DNA of 64,000 nucleotides from Aliidiomarina sedimenti (GCF_003986955.1 NZ_PIPN01000003.1:124001-188000); one strand, 5' to 3'; positions 18,163-28,663 are shown, counted from the stretch's first letter. Notes: a model not told the origin generated them from the letters alone. A program made the numbers and translations.

Positions 18163-20301
18163 ATGCGTATTCTAACAACAACCATCGCCGTGGGCCTGAG
18201 TTCAGCCTTATTGGTTGCCGGGCTCTCACTTTCTCCGGTTGCCCAGGCGTTGCAGGCATCGCCGCAACAGGCAGAGCAGGGTGAGTTTTCGGCCTCGTTT
18301 AACAATACCGATATCAATGAGTTCATCCAGACGGTCAGCCGTAACCTGGAAAAGACCATTGTGGTTCATCCTGAAGTCCGTGGGCGGATTAATGTTCGTA
18401 GTTACGATGTGCTGAACCGAACTCAGTATTATCAGTTCTTCCTCGATGTACTTGAAGTCTACGGCTATGCTGTGGTTGAGTCTGACAATGGCACCTTGCG
18501 CGTGATCCGTGACCGTGATGCACGTAACACAGCACTGCCGGTGGTGGATGACGATAGCCAGACCGGTGCGGCGATGATTACCCGTGTGGTAGCGGTAGAG
18601 AATGTGTCAGTACGTGAACTGGCGCCTTTGCTACGCGGCCTCAACGACCAGTCAGGCGGCGGCAACGTGGTCAGCTATGACCCCTCGAATGTGATCATGA
18701 TTACCGGCCGTGCGTCGGTGGTAAATCAACTGGTCGAGATTATCCGGCGGGTCGACCGCGCTGGTGACCAGGACGTCGAACAAATTGAACTTGAACATGC
18801 ATCAGCTGCGGAAATGGTACGTATCGCCAGTGCCATATTTATTCCACAGAGCGCGGGCAATACGCCTGAACTACTGGTCCCGCGGATTGTTGCTGATGAA
18901 CGAACCAACAGCGTTCTGGTCAGTGGGGAACCGCGGGTACGAGCGCGCGTGGCACGGCTGATCCGCGAGCTGGATTCCGAACTCGAGACGAGCGGTAATA
19001 CGCGGGTGTTCTATCTTCGCTATGCCAAAGCCGAAGACATGGTCGAGGTGCTGCAAGGCATGACTGATACCATGCTGGCCGAAGAAGAGCGGCAAAGCCA
19101 GGGGCAGGGTAACGGGGGCCAGCAACGCAGCGCCAGCGCGGCACGCCGACAGACCGGCAACGAAGTCAGTATCCAGGCGCATGAAAGTACCAACTCACTG
19201 GTGGTAACCGCGCAACCGTCGATGATCCGGGCGATTGAAGGGGTCGTGCGTCAGCTCGATATCCGCCGCGCTCAGGTATTGGTTGAAGCGATTATTGTCG
19301 AAGTCTATGAAGGCGATGGAGTTGATTTCGGGGTGCAGTGGGCCAGCGACGAGTTTGGTTTAATGCAGCATAATAATGGCAATCTGGTCCCGCTGGGACA
19401 GATAGGAGTTGCGGCAGAAGCGGCTCGCGACCAGCCAGGAGCCGAATTTGAACGGGTCGACCCGAATACCGGACAGGTCGTGACCACCCGTGAACCGGAC
19501 CAACGTGGCGACTACTCGCTGCTGGCGAACCTGTTAGGCCAGGCCAACGGACTGATGTTCGGCACCGTGCAGGATGGCTGGGGCGCTGTGGTGCAGGCAG
19601 TGTCGACGAATACCAATTCAAATATTCTCTCGGCCCCCAGTATCACTACACTGGATAATCAGGAGGCAAACTTCCTTGTCGGCCAGGATGTCCCGACGCT
19701 GACCGGGTCAACAGCGGGTTCTAACAACGACAATCCGTTCCAAACCGTTGAACGGCAGGAAATAGGTATTCGGCTTCGGGTCACACCGCAGATCAACGAA
19801 GGCGATTCGGTGCAAATGGTTATCGAGCAAGAGGTCTCAAGTCTGGCCGGTGCCACCAGTGTGGATATCACTATCAACAAACGCGAGCTGTCGACCACAG
19901 TGCTGGCCCGTGATGGTGAAACCATTGTGCTGGGCGGGCTGATCGATGAAGACGTGCAGGAAAGTTTATCCAAGGTGCCAATTTTAGGTGACATCCCGAT
20001 CCTCGGTCATTTGTTTAAATCGACCAGTGTCACCACCCGCAAGCGTAACCTGATGGTCTTCATCCGGCCGACTATTATTCGTGATGACGCACGGATGGAC
20101 CAGTTAAGCAGCCGTAAGTACAGCTATATTCGTGCGCAGCAACTTGAACAACGCGAGCGCGGCCTGTCATTGCGCCAGGACAGTCGCATCCCGGTGTTAC
20201 CGGAGTGGGCTGACCATAAACTGCTGCCGCCGGGTTTCGAACCTTACGTTGATCCTGAAGCGAATGAGGATGAATCGCCACAACAGGACGACGAGGAGTA
20301 G
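18163..20301 (+). CDS. gspD: Type II secretion system secretin GspD
   Basis: Forms the outer-membrane channel for folded exoproteins. A signal peptide is followed by the N0 domain (FSASFNNTDINEFIQTVSRNLEKTIVVHPEV...), then N1-N3 ring domains with a Gln/Ser-rich loop near residue 320. The secretin domain has the VPTLTGS and GGLIDEDVQESLSKVPILGDIPILGHLF signatures. I start at ATG 18163 (CAGGA just upstream, signal peptide directly after) rather than the in-frame ATG inside gspC at 18064. The product is 712 aa. No lipobox is visible, so a pilotin or other assembly route is needed. Confidence 0.96.
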   Translation: MRILTTTIAVGLSSALLVAGLSLSPVAQALQASPQQAEQGEFSASFNNTDINEFIQTVSRNLEKTIVVHPEVRGRINVRSYDVLNRTQYYQFFLDVLEVYGYAVVESDNGTLRVIRDRDARNTALPVVDDDSQTGAAMITRVVAVENVSVRELAPLLRGLNDQSGGGNVVSYDPSNVIMITGRASVVNQLVEIIRRVDRAGDQDVEQIELEHASAAEMVRIASAIFIPQSAGNTPELLVPRIVADERTNSVLVSGEPRVRARVARLIRELDSELETSGNTRVFYLRYAKAEDMVEVLQGMTDTMLAEEERQSQGQGNGGQQRSASAARRQTGNEVSIQAHESTNSLVVTAQPSMIRAIEGVVRQLDIRRAQVLVEAIIVEVYEGDGVDFGVQWASDEFGLMQHNNGNLVPLGQIGVAAEAARDQPGAEFERVDPNTGQVVTTREPDQRGDYSLLANLLGQANGLMFGTVQDGWGAVVQAVSTNTNSNILSAPSITTLDNQEANFLVGQDVPTLTGSTAGSNNDNPFQTVERQEIGIRLRVTPQINEGDSVQMVIEQEVSSLAGATSVDITINKRELSTTVLARDGETIVLGGLIDEDVQESLSKVPILGDIPILGHLFKSTSVTTRKRNLMVFIRPTIIRDDARMDQLSSRKYSYIRAQQLEQRERGLSLRQDSRIPVLPEWADHKLLPPGFEPYVDPEANEDESPQQDDEE

Positions 20302-20304
20302 CGC

Positions 20305-21792
20305 ATGAGCGACACGGCAACCCCCGTCTTTACCCGCTTGCCGTTTGCTTTTGCCAAGCGAAATGGGGTGGTACTGATGCAAGTGGATGATCAGTTGGTG
20401 GTGCATTGCCGGCCAACGGTCACCCCGCACGCGCTGCATGAGGTGCGCCGTCTGCTGGGCCGGGCCTACCGGGTTGAACGCCATAATGAAGCTGAATTTG
20501 AAGCCTTGCTGACGCGTGCTTACCAGCGCGATTCGTCGGAAGCAAAGCAGTTGATGGAAGACATAGGCAATGAAGTAAACCTGTTTTCGCTGGCGGATGA
20601 ATTACCGCAAACCGAGGACCTGCTGGAAAGCGAAGACGATGCGCCGATTATCAAGCTGATCAACGCCATGTTAAGTGAGGCGATCAAAGAAGGTGCATCG
20701 GATATTCATATTGAAACCTTCGAAAAGGATTTGCTGATCCGTTTTCGTATTGACGGCGTGTTGCGGGAAATCCTGCGGCCGAACCGTAAACTGGCATCGC
20801 TGCTGGTGTCGCGGATAAAAGTCATGGCGCAACTCGATATTGCCGAGAAGCGGCTACCGCAGGACGGTCGTATCTCGTTGTTAATTGCCGGACGCGCGGT
20901 GGATGTGCGGGTGTCGACCATGCCATCGAACCACGGCGAACGAGTGGTACTGCGTTTGCTGGATAAGAACAACGCCCGTTTGCAACTGATTCAGCTGGGC
21001 ATGACGGAAGCCAACCGCAGTATTTTTGCCGAACTGATTCACAAGCCGCATGGCATTATTCTGGTCACCGGGCCGACCGGCTCAGGGAAAAGTACCACCC
21101 TGTATGCGGGACTGAGTGAAATTAACTCGAAAGACCGCAATATACTCACGGTGGAAGATCCGATTGAGTATGCCATCGACGGCATTGGCCAGACACAGGT
21201 GAACCCCCGCGTTGATATGACCTTTGCACGAGGGCTGCGGGCGATATTGCGGCAGGATCCGGATGTGGTCATGGTGGGTGAAATCCGCGATGCAGAAACC
21301 GCAAAAATTGGCGTTCAGGCGAGTTTGACCGGCCACCTGGTATTGTCCACTCTGCATACCAACACAGCCTCCGGCGCGATTACCCGTCTTGAAGACATGG
21401 GCATCGAGCCGTTTCTGTTGTCATCCAGTCTGCTGGCTGTGTTGTCACAACGTTTAGTGCGAACTCTTTGTAGTGAATGCCGTGAAGCCTATCAGCCCAA
21501 TGCCGATGAGCGCGCATTGCTTGGCATCACAGAGCAGGACCCAACAAAGATTTACCGCGCCGTAGGGTGCCCTGAGTGTAATCAGACCGGGTACCGCGGG
21601 CGTACCGGCATTCATGAAATGCTGGTGGTCGACGAAGTGATCCGTAGCCATATTCACAATGGCCATGGCGAGCAGGCGATAGAAAAGTATGCGCGGGCTA
21701 AATTCCCGGGGATCCGTCAGGACGGCTGCGATAAAGTGCTGGCCGGCATTACAACACTGGAAGAAGTGTTGCGTGTAACCCGCGAGGAGTAA
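20305..21792 (+). CDS. gspE: Type II secretion ATPase GspE
   Basis: Hexameric cytoplasmic ATPase that powers pseudopilus assembly. It has the N-terminal GspL-binding domain and Walker [10 protein letters not shown] near residue 258. The Asp box, Walker B ([12 protein letters not shown]) and His box ([13 protein letters not shown]) follow, then a four-cysteine zinc motif (CSEC...CPEC). At 495 aa it has typical length. Three bases separate it from gspD and gspF. Confidence 0.97.
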   Translation: MSDTATPVFTRLPFAFAKRNGVVLMQVDDQLVVHCRPTVTPHALHEVRRLLGRAYRVERHNEAEFEALLTRAYQRDSSEAKQLMEDIGNEVNLFSLADELPQTEDLLESEDDAPIIKLINAMLSEAIKEGASDIHIETFEKDLLIRFRIDGVLREILRPNRKLASLLVSRIKVMAQLDIAEKRLPQDGRISLLIAGRAVDVRVSTMPSNHGERVVLRLLDKNNARLQLIQLGMTEANRSIFAELIHKPHGIILVTGPTGSGKSTTLYAGLSEINSKDRNILTVEDPIEYAIDGIGQTQVNPRVDMTFARGLRAILRQDPDVVMVGEIRDAETAKIGVQASLTGHLVLSTLHTNTASGAITRLEDMGIEPFLLSSSLLAVLSQRLVRTLCSECREAYQPNADERALLGITEQDPTKIYRAVGCPECNQTGYRGRTGIHEMLVVDEVIRSHIHNGHGEQAIEKYARAKFPGIRQDGCDKVLAGITTLEEVLRVTREE

Positions 21793-21795
21793 GCC

Positions 21796-23016
21796 ATGGC
21801 AGCGTATGAATATCAGGCCATGGATGCCAGGGGGCGACGTAAGAAAGGGGTGCTTGAAGGGGACAACGAGCGCCAGATACGCCAGCAATTGCGTGAGAAA
21901 GGGCTGATCCCGCTATCCGTCGAGGAAGCAGCCGGTAAGGACAAGGGACCCTCTTCTGGTAGCCGCTTATTTCAGGGCCGGGTCAGTGTCACCGATCTGG
22001 CGTTAATCTCACGCCAGCTTTCCACCCTGGTAGCGTCGGGTTTACCGTTGGAACAATGCCTTTTAGCAGTTGCAGAGCAGACCGATAAACCGCGTTTGCA
22101 GAAAATGCTGATGTCGGTACGCAGTAAAGTGGTTGAAGGCTACACCCTGGCTGAAGGTATGCGCGATTTTCCGCAGATTTTCGATGACCTGTATTGCGCG
22201 ATGGTCGCTGCCGGTGAAAAGTCCGGTCATCTTGACGAAGTCCTTGACCGACTGGCCGATTATACGGAACAACGTCAGCAAACCCGCAGTCAAATTCAGC
22301 AGGCTTCGGTGTATCCGGCGGTGCTGACACTGGTGGCGGTAGCAGTGATTATCTTCCTGCTGGCATCGGTGGTGCCGGAAATTGTCAGTCAGTTCGCTGA
22401 TCAAGGTCAGCAATTGCCCGGTGTTACCTTGTTTTTGATTGCACTGAGTGACTTTGTGCGTGATTACGGGCTTTTCCTTGGCCTCTTAATTGTCGTGCTG
22501 CTGGTCGCCTTTAAGCGGATGATGAACCAAGCTTCATTTCGCTACAAAGTGCATCGTAAATTGCTTTATACGCCCTTTGTCGGGCGCATTATCCGGGGCG
22601 TTAATACAGCGCGTTTCGCGCGAACTTTGAGTATTCTGACCGCCTCTGCAGTTCCCTTACTGGAGAGTCTGAAAATTACCGCTTCGGTAATGAGCAATAT
22701 GCGGATGCGCGAAGTGGTGGACGAGGCCTGTGACCGGGTCCGCGAAGGCAGTAGTTTAAGAGCAGCACTGGCCGACAGTAAGCTGTTTCCACCGATGATG
22801 CTGCATATGATAGCGTCAGGTGAAAAAAGTGGTGAACTGGAGCAGATGCTGAGACGTTGTGCAGACAATCAGGACAATGAGTTTTCCAATATGGTTAACG
22901 TCAGCCTGAAGATTTTCGAACCGGCGCTTATCATTACCATGGCGGGCGTCGTGTTATTTATTGTACTGGCCATTATCCAACCGATTATGGCACTTAACCA
23001 ACAGGTAGGACTATAA
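21796..23016 (+). CDS. gspF: Type II secretion inner-membrane platform protein GspF
   Basis: Polytopic platform protein that converts GspE motion into pseudopilin extraction. Two repeated T2SSF domains (about 70-195 and 270-395) are recognisable by GLPLEQCL...EKSGHLDEVL and SAVPLLESL...EKSGELEQML. Three hydrophobic helices lie at about 170-195, 220-240 and 375-400. At 406 aa it is a usual size. Confidence 0.96.
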   Translation: MAAYEYQAMDARGRRKKGVLEGDNERQIRQQLREKGLIPLSVEEAAGKDKGPSSGSRLFQGRVSVTDLALISRQLSTLVASGLPLEQCLLAVAEQTDKPRLQKMLMSVRSKVVEGYTLAEGMRDFPQIFDDLYCAMVAAGEKSGHLDEVLDRLADYTEQRQQTRSQIQQASVYPAVLTLVAVAVIIFLLASVVPEIVSQFADQGQQLPGVTLFLIALSDFVRDYGLFLGLLIVVLLVAFKRMMNQASFRYKVHRKLLYTPFVGRIIRGVNTARFARTLSILTASAVPLLESLKITASVMSNMRMREVVDEACDRVREGSSLRAALADSKLFPPMMLHMIASGEKSGELEQMLRRCADNQDNEFSNMVNVSLKIFEPALIITMAGVVLFIVLAIIQPIMALNQQVGL

Positions 23017-23019
23017 AAG

Positions 23020-23451
23020 ATGAAAACTGTGAAGCAAGGTGGTTTTTCACTACTTGAATTGATGGTGGTACTGGTAATTCTGGGGATTCTTGCCAGTCTG
23101 GTGGTGCCAAATGTAATGGGCAGCCGTGACGATGGGGAACGGCAGAAAGTCATTTCTGACATTGTTGCGCTGGAAAATGCGATCGACATGTATCGGCTCG
23201 ACAATGGCGTTTACCCGTCGACCGAGCAAGGGCTGGAGGCGCTGGTCTATGAACCACGCATTGAGCCACAGCCTCGTCGTTATCGCGAAGGCGGTTATAT
23301 TCGGCGTTTGCCGGCAGATCCCTGGGGCAATGAATACCAGCTGTTAAACCCGGGCGAGCATGGGCGGTTCGATATCTTCTCGTATGGCCCGGACGGACAG
23401 CCCGGTACTGACGACGATATGGGTAACTGGAACCTGCAGGATTATCAGTAA
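23020..23451 (+). CDS. gspG: Major pseudopilin GspG
   Basis: Main subunit of the type II pseudopilus. The prepilin peptidase site is G8|F9 (KQGG|FSLLE) with the conserved Glu at mature position 5, followed by a hydrophobic helix. The C-terminal calcium-binding loop contains SYGPDGQPGTDDD. The 143-aa length matches GspG. A separate prepilin peptidase (PilD), not in this window, is required. Confidence 0.97.
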   Translation: MKTVKQGGFSLLELMVVLVILGILASLVVPNVMGSRDDGERQKVISDIVALENAIDMYRLDNGVYPSTEQGLEALVYEPRIEPQPRRYREGGYIRRLPADPWGNEYQLLNPGEHGRFDIFSYGPDGQPGTDDDMGNWNLQDYQ

Positions 23452-23456
23452 GCACT

Positions 23457-24059
23457 ATGCGTACTTGCCCGTTGTCTGAGCTGGAGCCCGGCGGTCAGAG
23501 TTGCAACAGACGATCAGCGCAGCGGGGTTTTACCCTGCTCGAAATTCTTATTGTAGCTTTTATCCTGGCTTTGGTTGCGGGGACGGCTGTAGTTAATATC
23601 ACTCCGCGGGGGGACCGCGACGATGCGCAAACGGCGGCAGTGGTATTTAAAGAAAAGCTTGGCCATGCGCGGCAAATGGCGCTTATTCGTAACTGGGTAA
23701 TCGGTGTCGACGTTGAGGAGCATAGCTATGCTTTTTATTACTGGCAGCAGGGACGTTGGCAGGCGCTGCCCGACCCGGCTTTACAGCGCGTCGAACTGAC
23801 CGACTTACAACTTGACTTAAACCTCGGTGATTTCGCGCTGCTCGATAATATTATTGATGGTGACCGCTCGGCAGTGTTTCGTAGCGAACCGAGTGATCAA
23901 GATGACGACGAAGCACCCGTGCAGCCACGGCTGCTGATTTTTGAAAGTACCGACTTTGTTCCTTTCGTGGTGGAATTTCGCCATCTTCTCAGTGGTGCAG
24001 CCTATTTTGTCAATGGCAACGATGGCCTGCACGTACGGGTGGAGGAAATCGAGCCATGA
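23457..24059 (+). CDS. gspH: Minor pseudopilin GspH
   Basis: Pseudopilus tip component. The cleavage site is RG24|FTLLE with Glu at +5. The leader of 24 residues is unusually long; a TTG six codons in would shorten it, but no good RBS supports either start. The rest is a 176-aa GspH/FimT-type domain with an acidic Asp-rich loop (DQDDDEAP). The last four bases overlap gspI. Confidence 0.9.
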   Translation: MRTCPLSELEPGGQSCNRRSAQRGFTLLEILIVAFILALVAGTAVVNITPRGDRDDAQTAAVVFKEKLGHARQMALIRNWVIGVDVEEHSYAFYYWQQGRWQALPDPALQRVELTDLQLDLNLGDFALLDNIIDGDRSAVFRSEPSDQDDDEAPVQPRLLIFESTDFVPFVVEFRHLLSGAAYFVNGNDGLHVRVEEIEP

Positions 24060-24424
24060 GAGGCAAAACCAGCGCTGGGTTTACACTGATTGAAGTGATG
24101 CTGGCATTGAGCATTTTTACCCTGGCTGCTCTGGCTGCGTTGCAGGTTGCCAGTGGACATATTCGTAATATATCCCTCATCGAGGAACACACGCTGGCGA
24201 CCATGGTCGCCTCGAACCGTCTGGCTGAACTGCACAGCCTGCAGCAGTGGCCACCGCAGAATGGCGCCAGTGGACGGGTGGAGATGGCTGGCCGTGACTG
24301 GTTTTGGGAGCAACAGGTGGTGGAAACCGTCACTGACGGACTGCGGGAAGTCACCATTATTGTGCGTACCGAGGAAGACGGTGATGAGTCAGCGAGCCTG
24401 AGCGGCTATCTGGGGCGTCGCTGA
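24056..24424 (+). CDS. gspI: Minor pseudopilin GspI
   Basis: Initiates the pseudopilus tip together with GspJ and GspK. The prepilin site is SAG8|FTLIE with Glu at +5, and the following helix is hydrophobic. At 122 aa it is the normal small size. Starts in an ATGA overlap with gspH and shares one base with gspJ. Confidence 0.93.
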   Translation: MRGKTSAGFTLIEVMLALSIFTLAALAALQVASGHIRNISLIEEHTLATMVASNRLAELHSLQQWPPQNGASGRVEMAGRDWFWEQQVVETVTDGLREVTIIVRTEEDGDESASLSGYLGRR

Positions 24425-25077
24425 TGAACAAAAAATTAAATGGATTCACCCTGGTTGAGCTGATGCTGGCAATGTTTATATTTGCCTTGATTGGTCTCGC
24501 CAGCAGTGTGGTTCTTAATCAGATGCTAAGCAGTGATGCACGCGCCACAGAACGGCGCGAAGAGCTGGAGCAACTGCAATTCAGCTTGCTGTTGCTGGAG
24601 CGTGATGTGCGTCAGATGGTGATGCGTCCGGTGCGTCAGGTGCCAGCCGAGCAGCGTAACATCTATTTATTTAGTGATGGTCGCTACACCGATTCAGATG
24701 CTGATGGCCTGGCCTTCGTCCGTGCGGGCTGGAGTAACCCGGATGCGATGCTGCCGCGGTCGATGTTGCAACCCGTGGTTTACCGTCTGTGGGATGGTGT
24801 TTTACAGCGACTCAGCCACAGTTATGTCGATGATGTCAGTGCTGAACCAGCGATTCAGAACCTGCTCCATAACGTGACTGATTTTCGTGTTGAATTTATT
24901 GCCAACGGCGAACGGCGGGAAGACTGGAATGTCGCAAACCGGTTGCCGGACGTGGTGATTGTTAGCTTGCAAACCGACAGCTATGGCCGCATCGAGCGCT
25001 GGTTACTGACCAGCGGTGAAGGGCCGCTGGGTGCGGCAGATGAGCAGGGCAATCCGCAGGGCGAGGGCCTACAGTGA
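24424..25077 (+). CDS. gspJ: Minor pseudopilin GspJ
   Basis: Tip pseudopilin that binds GspI and GspK. Prepilin site NG7|FTLVE with Glu at +5, then a hydrophobic helix and a beta-rich globular part (ending LLTSGEGPLG...). 217 aa. Its stop overlaps the GTG start of gspK by four bases. Confidence 0.93.
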   Translation: MNKKLNGFTLVELMLAMFIFALIGLASSVVLNQMLSSDARATERREELEQLQFSLLLLERDVRQMVMRPVRQVPAEQRNIYLFSDGRYTDSDADGLAFVRAGWSNPDAMLPRSMLQPVVYRLWDGVLQRLSHSYVDDVSAEPAIQNLLHNVTDFRVEFIANGERREDWNVANRLPDVVIVSLQTDSYGRIERWLLTSGEGPLGAADEQGNPQGEGLQ

Positions 25078-26078
25078 ACCATTCAGGGAAACAGCAGGGC
25101 GTCGCTTTGATTACCGTGCTTTTGGTCGTCGCCTTAGTCACGGTCATAGCGGTCGGCATGAGCGGGCGCCTGCAAAGCCAGGTGACCAGGGCTCACTCAA
25201 TGGAGCAGGCTGAGCAGGGATACTGGCACTGGCTGAGCGCGGAAGAACTGGTGCGGCAGCTACTGCATGTTGAGTTGGAAAACGACGGGTATGCCCATGG
25301 CGGACAAAGCTGGGCCGAAGAGCAGGGGCCGTACCCGGTAGCCGGCGGACTAATTGGCGGAACAATCCGTGATTTACACAGCTGCTTTAATTTGAATGCA
25401 CTGTACCCGGGCACCGACGGCGATGGCAATGACACCGCCAGCCTGGCGCTGGCGCAGTATCAGGCGTTATTAAGGGCGCTGGAGTTTGATGATTTTACCG
25501 TCGAGCAGCTAAGTGCGACCCTGCTGGACTGGCTGGACGACGACACCGTACTGATTAATCAGTATGGCGCTGAAGATGCTGATTATGAGTCGATGCCGCA
25601 GCCGTACCAGGCGGCGAATGGGTTGCTGAGCCATGTGTCGGAAACGCGGCAGATTATTGGTTACACGCAGGAAGTTTACCAGCGCATCCGTCCCTATGTC
25701 TGCGTGATCCCGCAAAGCTCGACATTGGCGTTTAATATCAACACTATGGATGAAACCAAGGCGGAGTTACTCAGCGCTATCTTTTTCGGTGAACTGAGCG
25801 TCGATGAGGCCAGTAGTCTGCTTGCGAGCTGGCCCGAGACCGGGTATGAGGATGTCACTGAGATTATGGAGCTGGCGGAGCTGCAAAGTATTATTCCGGA
25901 AGGCGAAGAGGACCTGCCAGCCGGTGATTCATTGACCGTTGCCAGTGAGTATTTTGAATTGAGAGCGGCAATCAGGTTCGGCGAGACAGAATTTTTTGCG
26001 ACCTCCATTGTGCAGGCGCGCGGGGGCGAGGTTCGGATCTTGCACCGTTCAAGAAGAGGATATGACTGGGATGACTAA
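25074..26078 (+). CDS. gspK: Minor pseudopilin GspK (GTG start)
   Basis: Caps the pseudopilus. The cleavage site is QQG|VALITVLL; position +5 is Thr rather than Glu, as expected for GspK, which enters at the tip. The large globular domain (334 aa total) contains the Asp-rich stretch YPGTDGDGNDT that resembles the GspK calcium site. The start is GTG within GTGA at the end of gspJ, and the 3' end overlaps gspL by eight bases. Confidence 0.93.
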   Translation: MNHSGKQQGVALITVLLVVALVTVIAVGMSGRLQSQVTRAHSMEQAEQGYWHWLSAEELVRQLLHVELENDGYAHGGQSWAEEQGPYPVAGGLIGGTIRDLHSCFNLNALYPGTDGDGNDTASLALAQYQALLRALEFDDFTVEQLSATLLDWLDDDTVLINQYGAEDADYESMPQPYQAANGLLSHVSETRQIIGYTQEVYQRIRPYVCVIPQSSTLAFNINTMDETKAELLSAIFFGELSVDEASSLLASWPETGYEDVTEIMELAELQSIIPEGEEDLPAGDSLTVASEYFELRAAIRFGETEFFATSIVQARGGEVRILHRSRRGYDWDD

Positions 26079-27315
26079 GCAGCTGATTATACGCCTGCCC
26101 GGACAAGCTGACGGCAATATTCCCTGGCTTTTGTGGCAGGATGCAGCGGATGGAAAGTCGGCGCAGACCCTGGATCAGGGCGTTCTGGCTCACTCCGGGC
26201 AATTGCATGAACTGGCAGGCCAGGCGGCAGATGCACAGTTAACTGTGCTGGTGAGTAGTACCGAAGTTGGCTTTCATCAACTCGAGTTGCCGCCGGGCTC
26301 TCGTCGCCATTTAGCACAGGTCGTCCCTTACGCGCTGGAAGAGGAACTGGCGCAGGATATCAGCGAACTGCATTTCGCCTGGCAATTGCCGGCTGACAAA
26401 CAGGCGCATTTGCCGGTAGTGGTGGTCGCCAAGGCGCAGGTCGCGACCTGGCGTGACTGGCTGGATAATGCAGGCCTGACCTATAAAGCCTTGATCCCGG
26501 ATTTGTTTATCCTGCCTGTGGTAGCTGACGAATGGTCAGCAATGGAGCTGGATCACGATATTGTAGTGCGCCACCAGACCTGGCGCGGATTTGCCATTGA
26601 GCAAACCTTATTTGCCGAACTCTCTGGCTTGTTCAGCGACGCCTTACCCCCGCCGCAGCGTATTCGTTGCTGGGGCCAGGTTGAGTGGCCGCAGGCACCA
26701 GCTCAGTTGGTCCAGGCCGATACGGCAGACGACACCGCGCAGGAACCGGCTCTGGCACTGGCTCGTCACCTTGATCAGCGCACCAGCAAAGCGATTAATC
26801 TGCTGCAAGGGGAGTTCGCACTCAAACGTAAGCGCAAAACCAGCCTCGGTATCTGGCGTTGGCCAGCGACGGCGGCAGGTGTCCTGCTGGCTTTGCTACT
26901 GGTCGATCGCAGCAGCTACTTGTGGCAGCTGAATCAACAACAGCAGCAACTGGCCGCGGCGACCGAACAGCGCTATCGCGATACTTTTCCTGAGGAGTCG
27001 CGGGTAGTAAACGTGCGTGCTCAGTTAGGTCAGCACCTAAGCCGCTTGCAGGGCGGAGGTCAGGGTAGCCAGTTATTAGTGCTGTTGCAGCAGCTTACAC
27101 CGGCGTTTACCGCGACGGAACTGGACATAAGCCTGCTGCAGTTTGATTCCGGACGCAGTGAATTACGCATTCAGGCGTCAGCAGAGGATTTCATGACCTT
27201 TGAACGCTTTATTCAGCTAGCGCGCGAGCAGGAACTGGAGGTCGAACAAGGCCAACTGAACAGTCGTGGTGGGCGTATCGCCGGGACCATGGTAGTCCGC
27301 GGTCAGGGAGGATAA
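26071..27315 (+). CDS. gspL: Type II secretion protein GspL
   Basis: Bitopic protein that recruits GspE to the membrane and partners with GspM. It has a cytoplasmic actin-like domain (residues about 1-240), a membrane helix at about 265-288 (WPATAAGVLLALLLVDRSSYLW) and a periplasmic ferredoxin-like end. The frame is open upstream into gspK. ATG 26071 is preferred, 11 bases after AGAGGA; ATG 26062 lies too close to that RBS. 414 aa. Confidence 0.92.
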   Translation: MTKQLIIRLPGQADGNIPWLLWQDAADGKSAQTLDQGVLAHSGQLHELAGQAADAQLTVLVSSTEVGFHQLELPPGSRRHLAQVVPYALEEELAQDISELHFAWQLPADKQAHLPVVVVAKAQVATWRDWLDNAGLTYKALIPDLFILPVVADEWSAMELDHDIVVRHQTWRGFAIEQTLFAELSGLFSDALPPPQRIRCWGQVEWPQAPAQLVQADTADDTAQEPALALARHLDQRTSKAINLLQGEFALKRKRKTSLGIWRWPATAAGVLLALLLVDRSSYLWQLNQQQQQLAAATEQRYRDTFPEESRVVNVRAQLGQHLSRLQGGGQGSQLLVLLQQLTPAFTATELDISLLQFDSGRSELRIQASAEDFMTFERFIQLAREQELEVEQGQLNSRGGRIAGTMVVRGQGG

Positions 27316-27843
27316 ATGGATCAATTCAAGCAGTACAAACAACAGGCCCGATTGTGGTGGCAGAAACGTGAACCACGTGAACGGCAGTTGCTGGTCGTAT
27401 TAGCCGCATTGTTGGTTATTTTTATATTTTGGTACGGCCTTTGGCAACCGCTGCAAAGCAATATAGTTCGTGCCGAAAACCGCCTGGCGACGCAACAGGA
27501 AACCTTGCGTTGGGTCGAGGAGAATGCCGCGCGGGTCGAGCAGTTGCGTCAACAAGCAGGACCGCAGACCACCACGTCAGCAGAGCAACCGGTGCGTAGC
27601 GGCGAGCTTAACGCCTTTATCAGTCGCACCAGCGCCGAGTTTAATTTACAGGTGTCGCGCTTGCAGCCACAGAGCGATTCGTTGCTAGTAGTTTTTAATG
27701 ACGCTGACTTTGATCAGCTCCTACGGTTTATCGCCGAGCTGGAATCTCGTGCAGTGCAGGTAAATGCGGTCGATATTGCCGAAGGCGATGAACCAGGGAT
27801 GGTCCGGGTTCGTAGACTGGAAGTCAGGGCGGAGGCCGAATGA
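27316..27843 (+). CDS. gspM: Type II secretion protein GspM
   Basis: Small bitopic partner of GspL. A membrane helix lies at about 24-44 (RQLLVVLAALLVIFIFWYGLW), followed by a coiled region and a ferredoxin-like fold. 175 aa. It begins directly after the gspL stop, with GGAGG in the last gspL codons, and overlaps gspN by four bases. Confidence 0.93.
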   Translation: MDQFKQYKQQARLWWQKREPRERQLLVVLAALLVIFIFWYGLWQPLQSNIVRAENRLATQQETLRWVEENAARVEQLRQQAGPQTTTSAEQPVRSGELNAFISRTSAEFNLQVSRLQPQSDSLLVVFNDADFDQLLRFIAELESRAVQVNAVDIAEGDEPGMVRVRRLEVRAEAE

Positions 27844-28583
27844 AGAAACTGTTAATTGTGCTCGCGCTTATCGGGGCTTACCTGTGTGCGCTGGTGGCCT
27901 TACTACCAGCACGATTTGCGCTGCAATTTGTGCAGCTTCCTGCACAGGTACAGCTAGGGGGCGTGCAGGGCAGTCTCTGGTCTGGCAGTGTCGATGCACT
28001 GCGCGTGGAGGATAGTATGTTGCGCCAGGTAAGCTGGCGCCTGCAGCCCTTGTCGTTGCTACGCGGTCAGCTGGCGGCGGCGATTGAAGTTGGCGACCAT
28101 GTGGACAATATCCTGGTCGGCGACGCGGTGGTAAAAGCGTCTTCAGGGCAGTTACAGGTTGATAACCTGCAGTTGCAAGCGCGGCTAACTGACATTGCGG
28201 CGTTTGCTCCTCAGCCCAGCCCGTTGCCACTGCGCGGTGATGTAGAACTGAATGTCGCTCACTTCGTCTGGGGGCAACCGCTATGTACAGAACTGCAAGG
28301 GCAGATCCGGGTGCAGGGGGCTGCGGTTCAGGTTGGTCGCGAGTGGGAAGAATTAGGAATGCTGCAGGCGGAGTTAAGTTGTGCAGAGGGTCAGGTATAC
28401 GGTGAACTGAATGAACCGAACGACCTCGGCCTGTCGGCATCGGTGCAGGCATCGCTGCAGATGGCACAGGGCCACTTTCAGCTCAATCCGGGCAGTGATG
28501 CCCCGCGCTCAGTGCGTAACCTGATGTCACTGCTGCCGCAGCAAGCACGTCAGCAACAGCGCTTTAGTGTGCGTTTCCAGTAG
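27840..28583 (+). CDS. gspN: Type II secretion protein GspN
   Basis: Accessory type II secretion protein found in a subset of systems. One N-terminal membrane helix or uncleaved signal (LLIVLALIGAYLCALVALLPA) is followed by a GspN/AsmA-like beta-rich periplasmic domain (VQLGGVQGSLWSGSVDAL). 247 aa. Last gene of the gsp operon. No strong terminator follows before mscS. Confidence 0.92.
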   Translation: MKKLLIVLALIGAYLCALVALLPARFALQFVQLPAQVQLGGVQGSLWSGSVDALRVEDSMLRQVSWRLQPLSLLRGQLAAAIEVGDHVDNILVGDAVVKASSGQLQVDNLQLQARLTDIAAFAPQPSPLPLRGDVELNVAHFVWGQPLCTELQGQIRVQGAAVQVGREWEELGMLQAELSCAEGQVYGELNEPNDLGLSASVQASLQMAQGHFQLNPGSDAPRSVRNLMSLLPQQARQQQRFSVRFQ

Positions 28584-28663
28584 CTTGCCGGAAGCGCAAA
28601 TTTGCAACTGCCGGGCTTTTCATTAAGCTAATACAATATTGTCTGACAAAATAAGGAATTAGC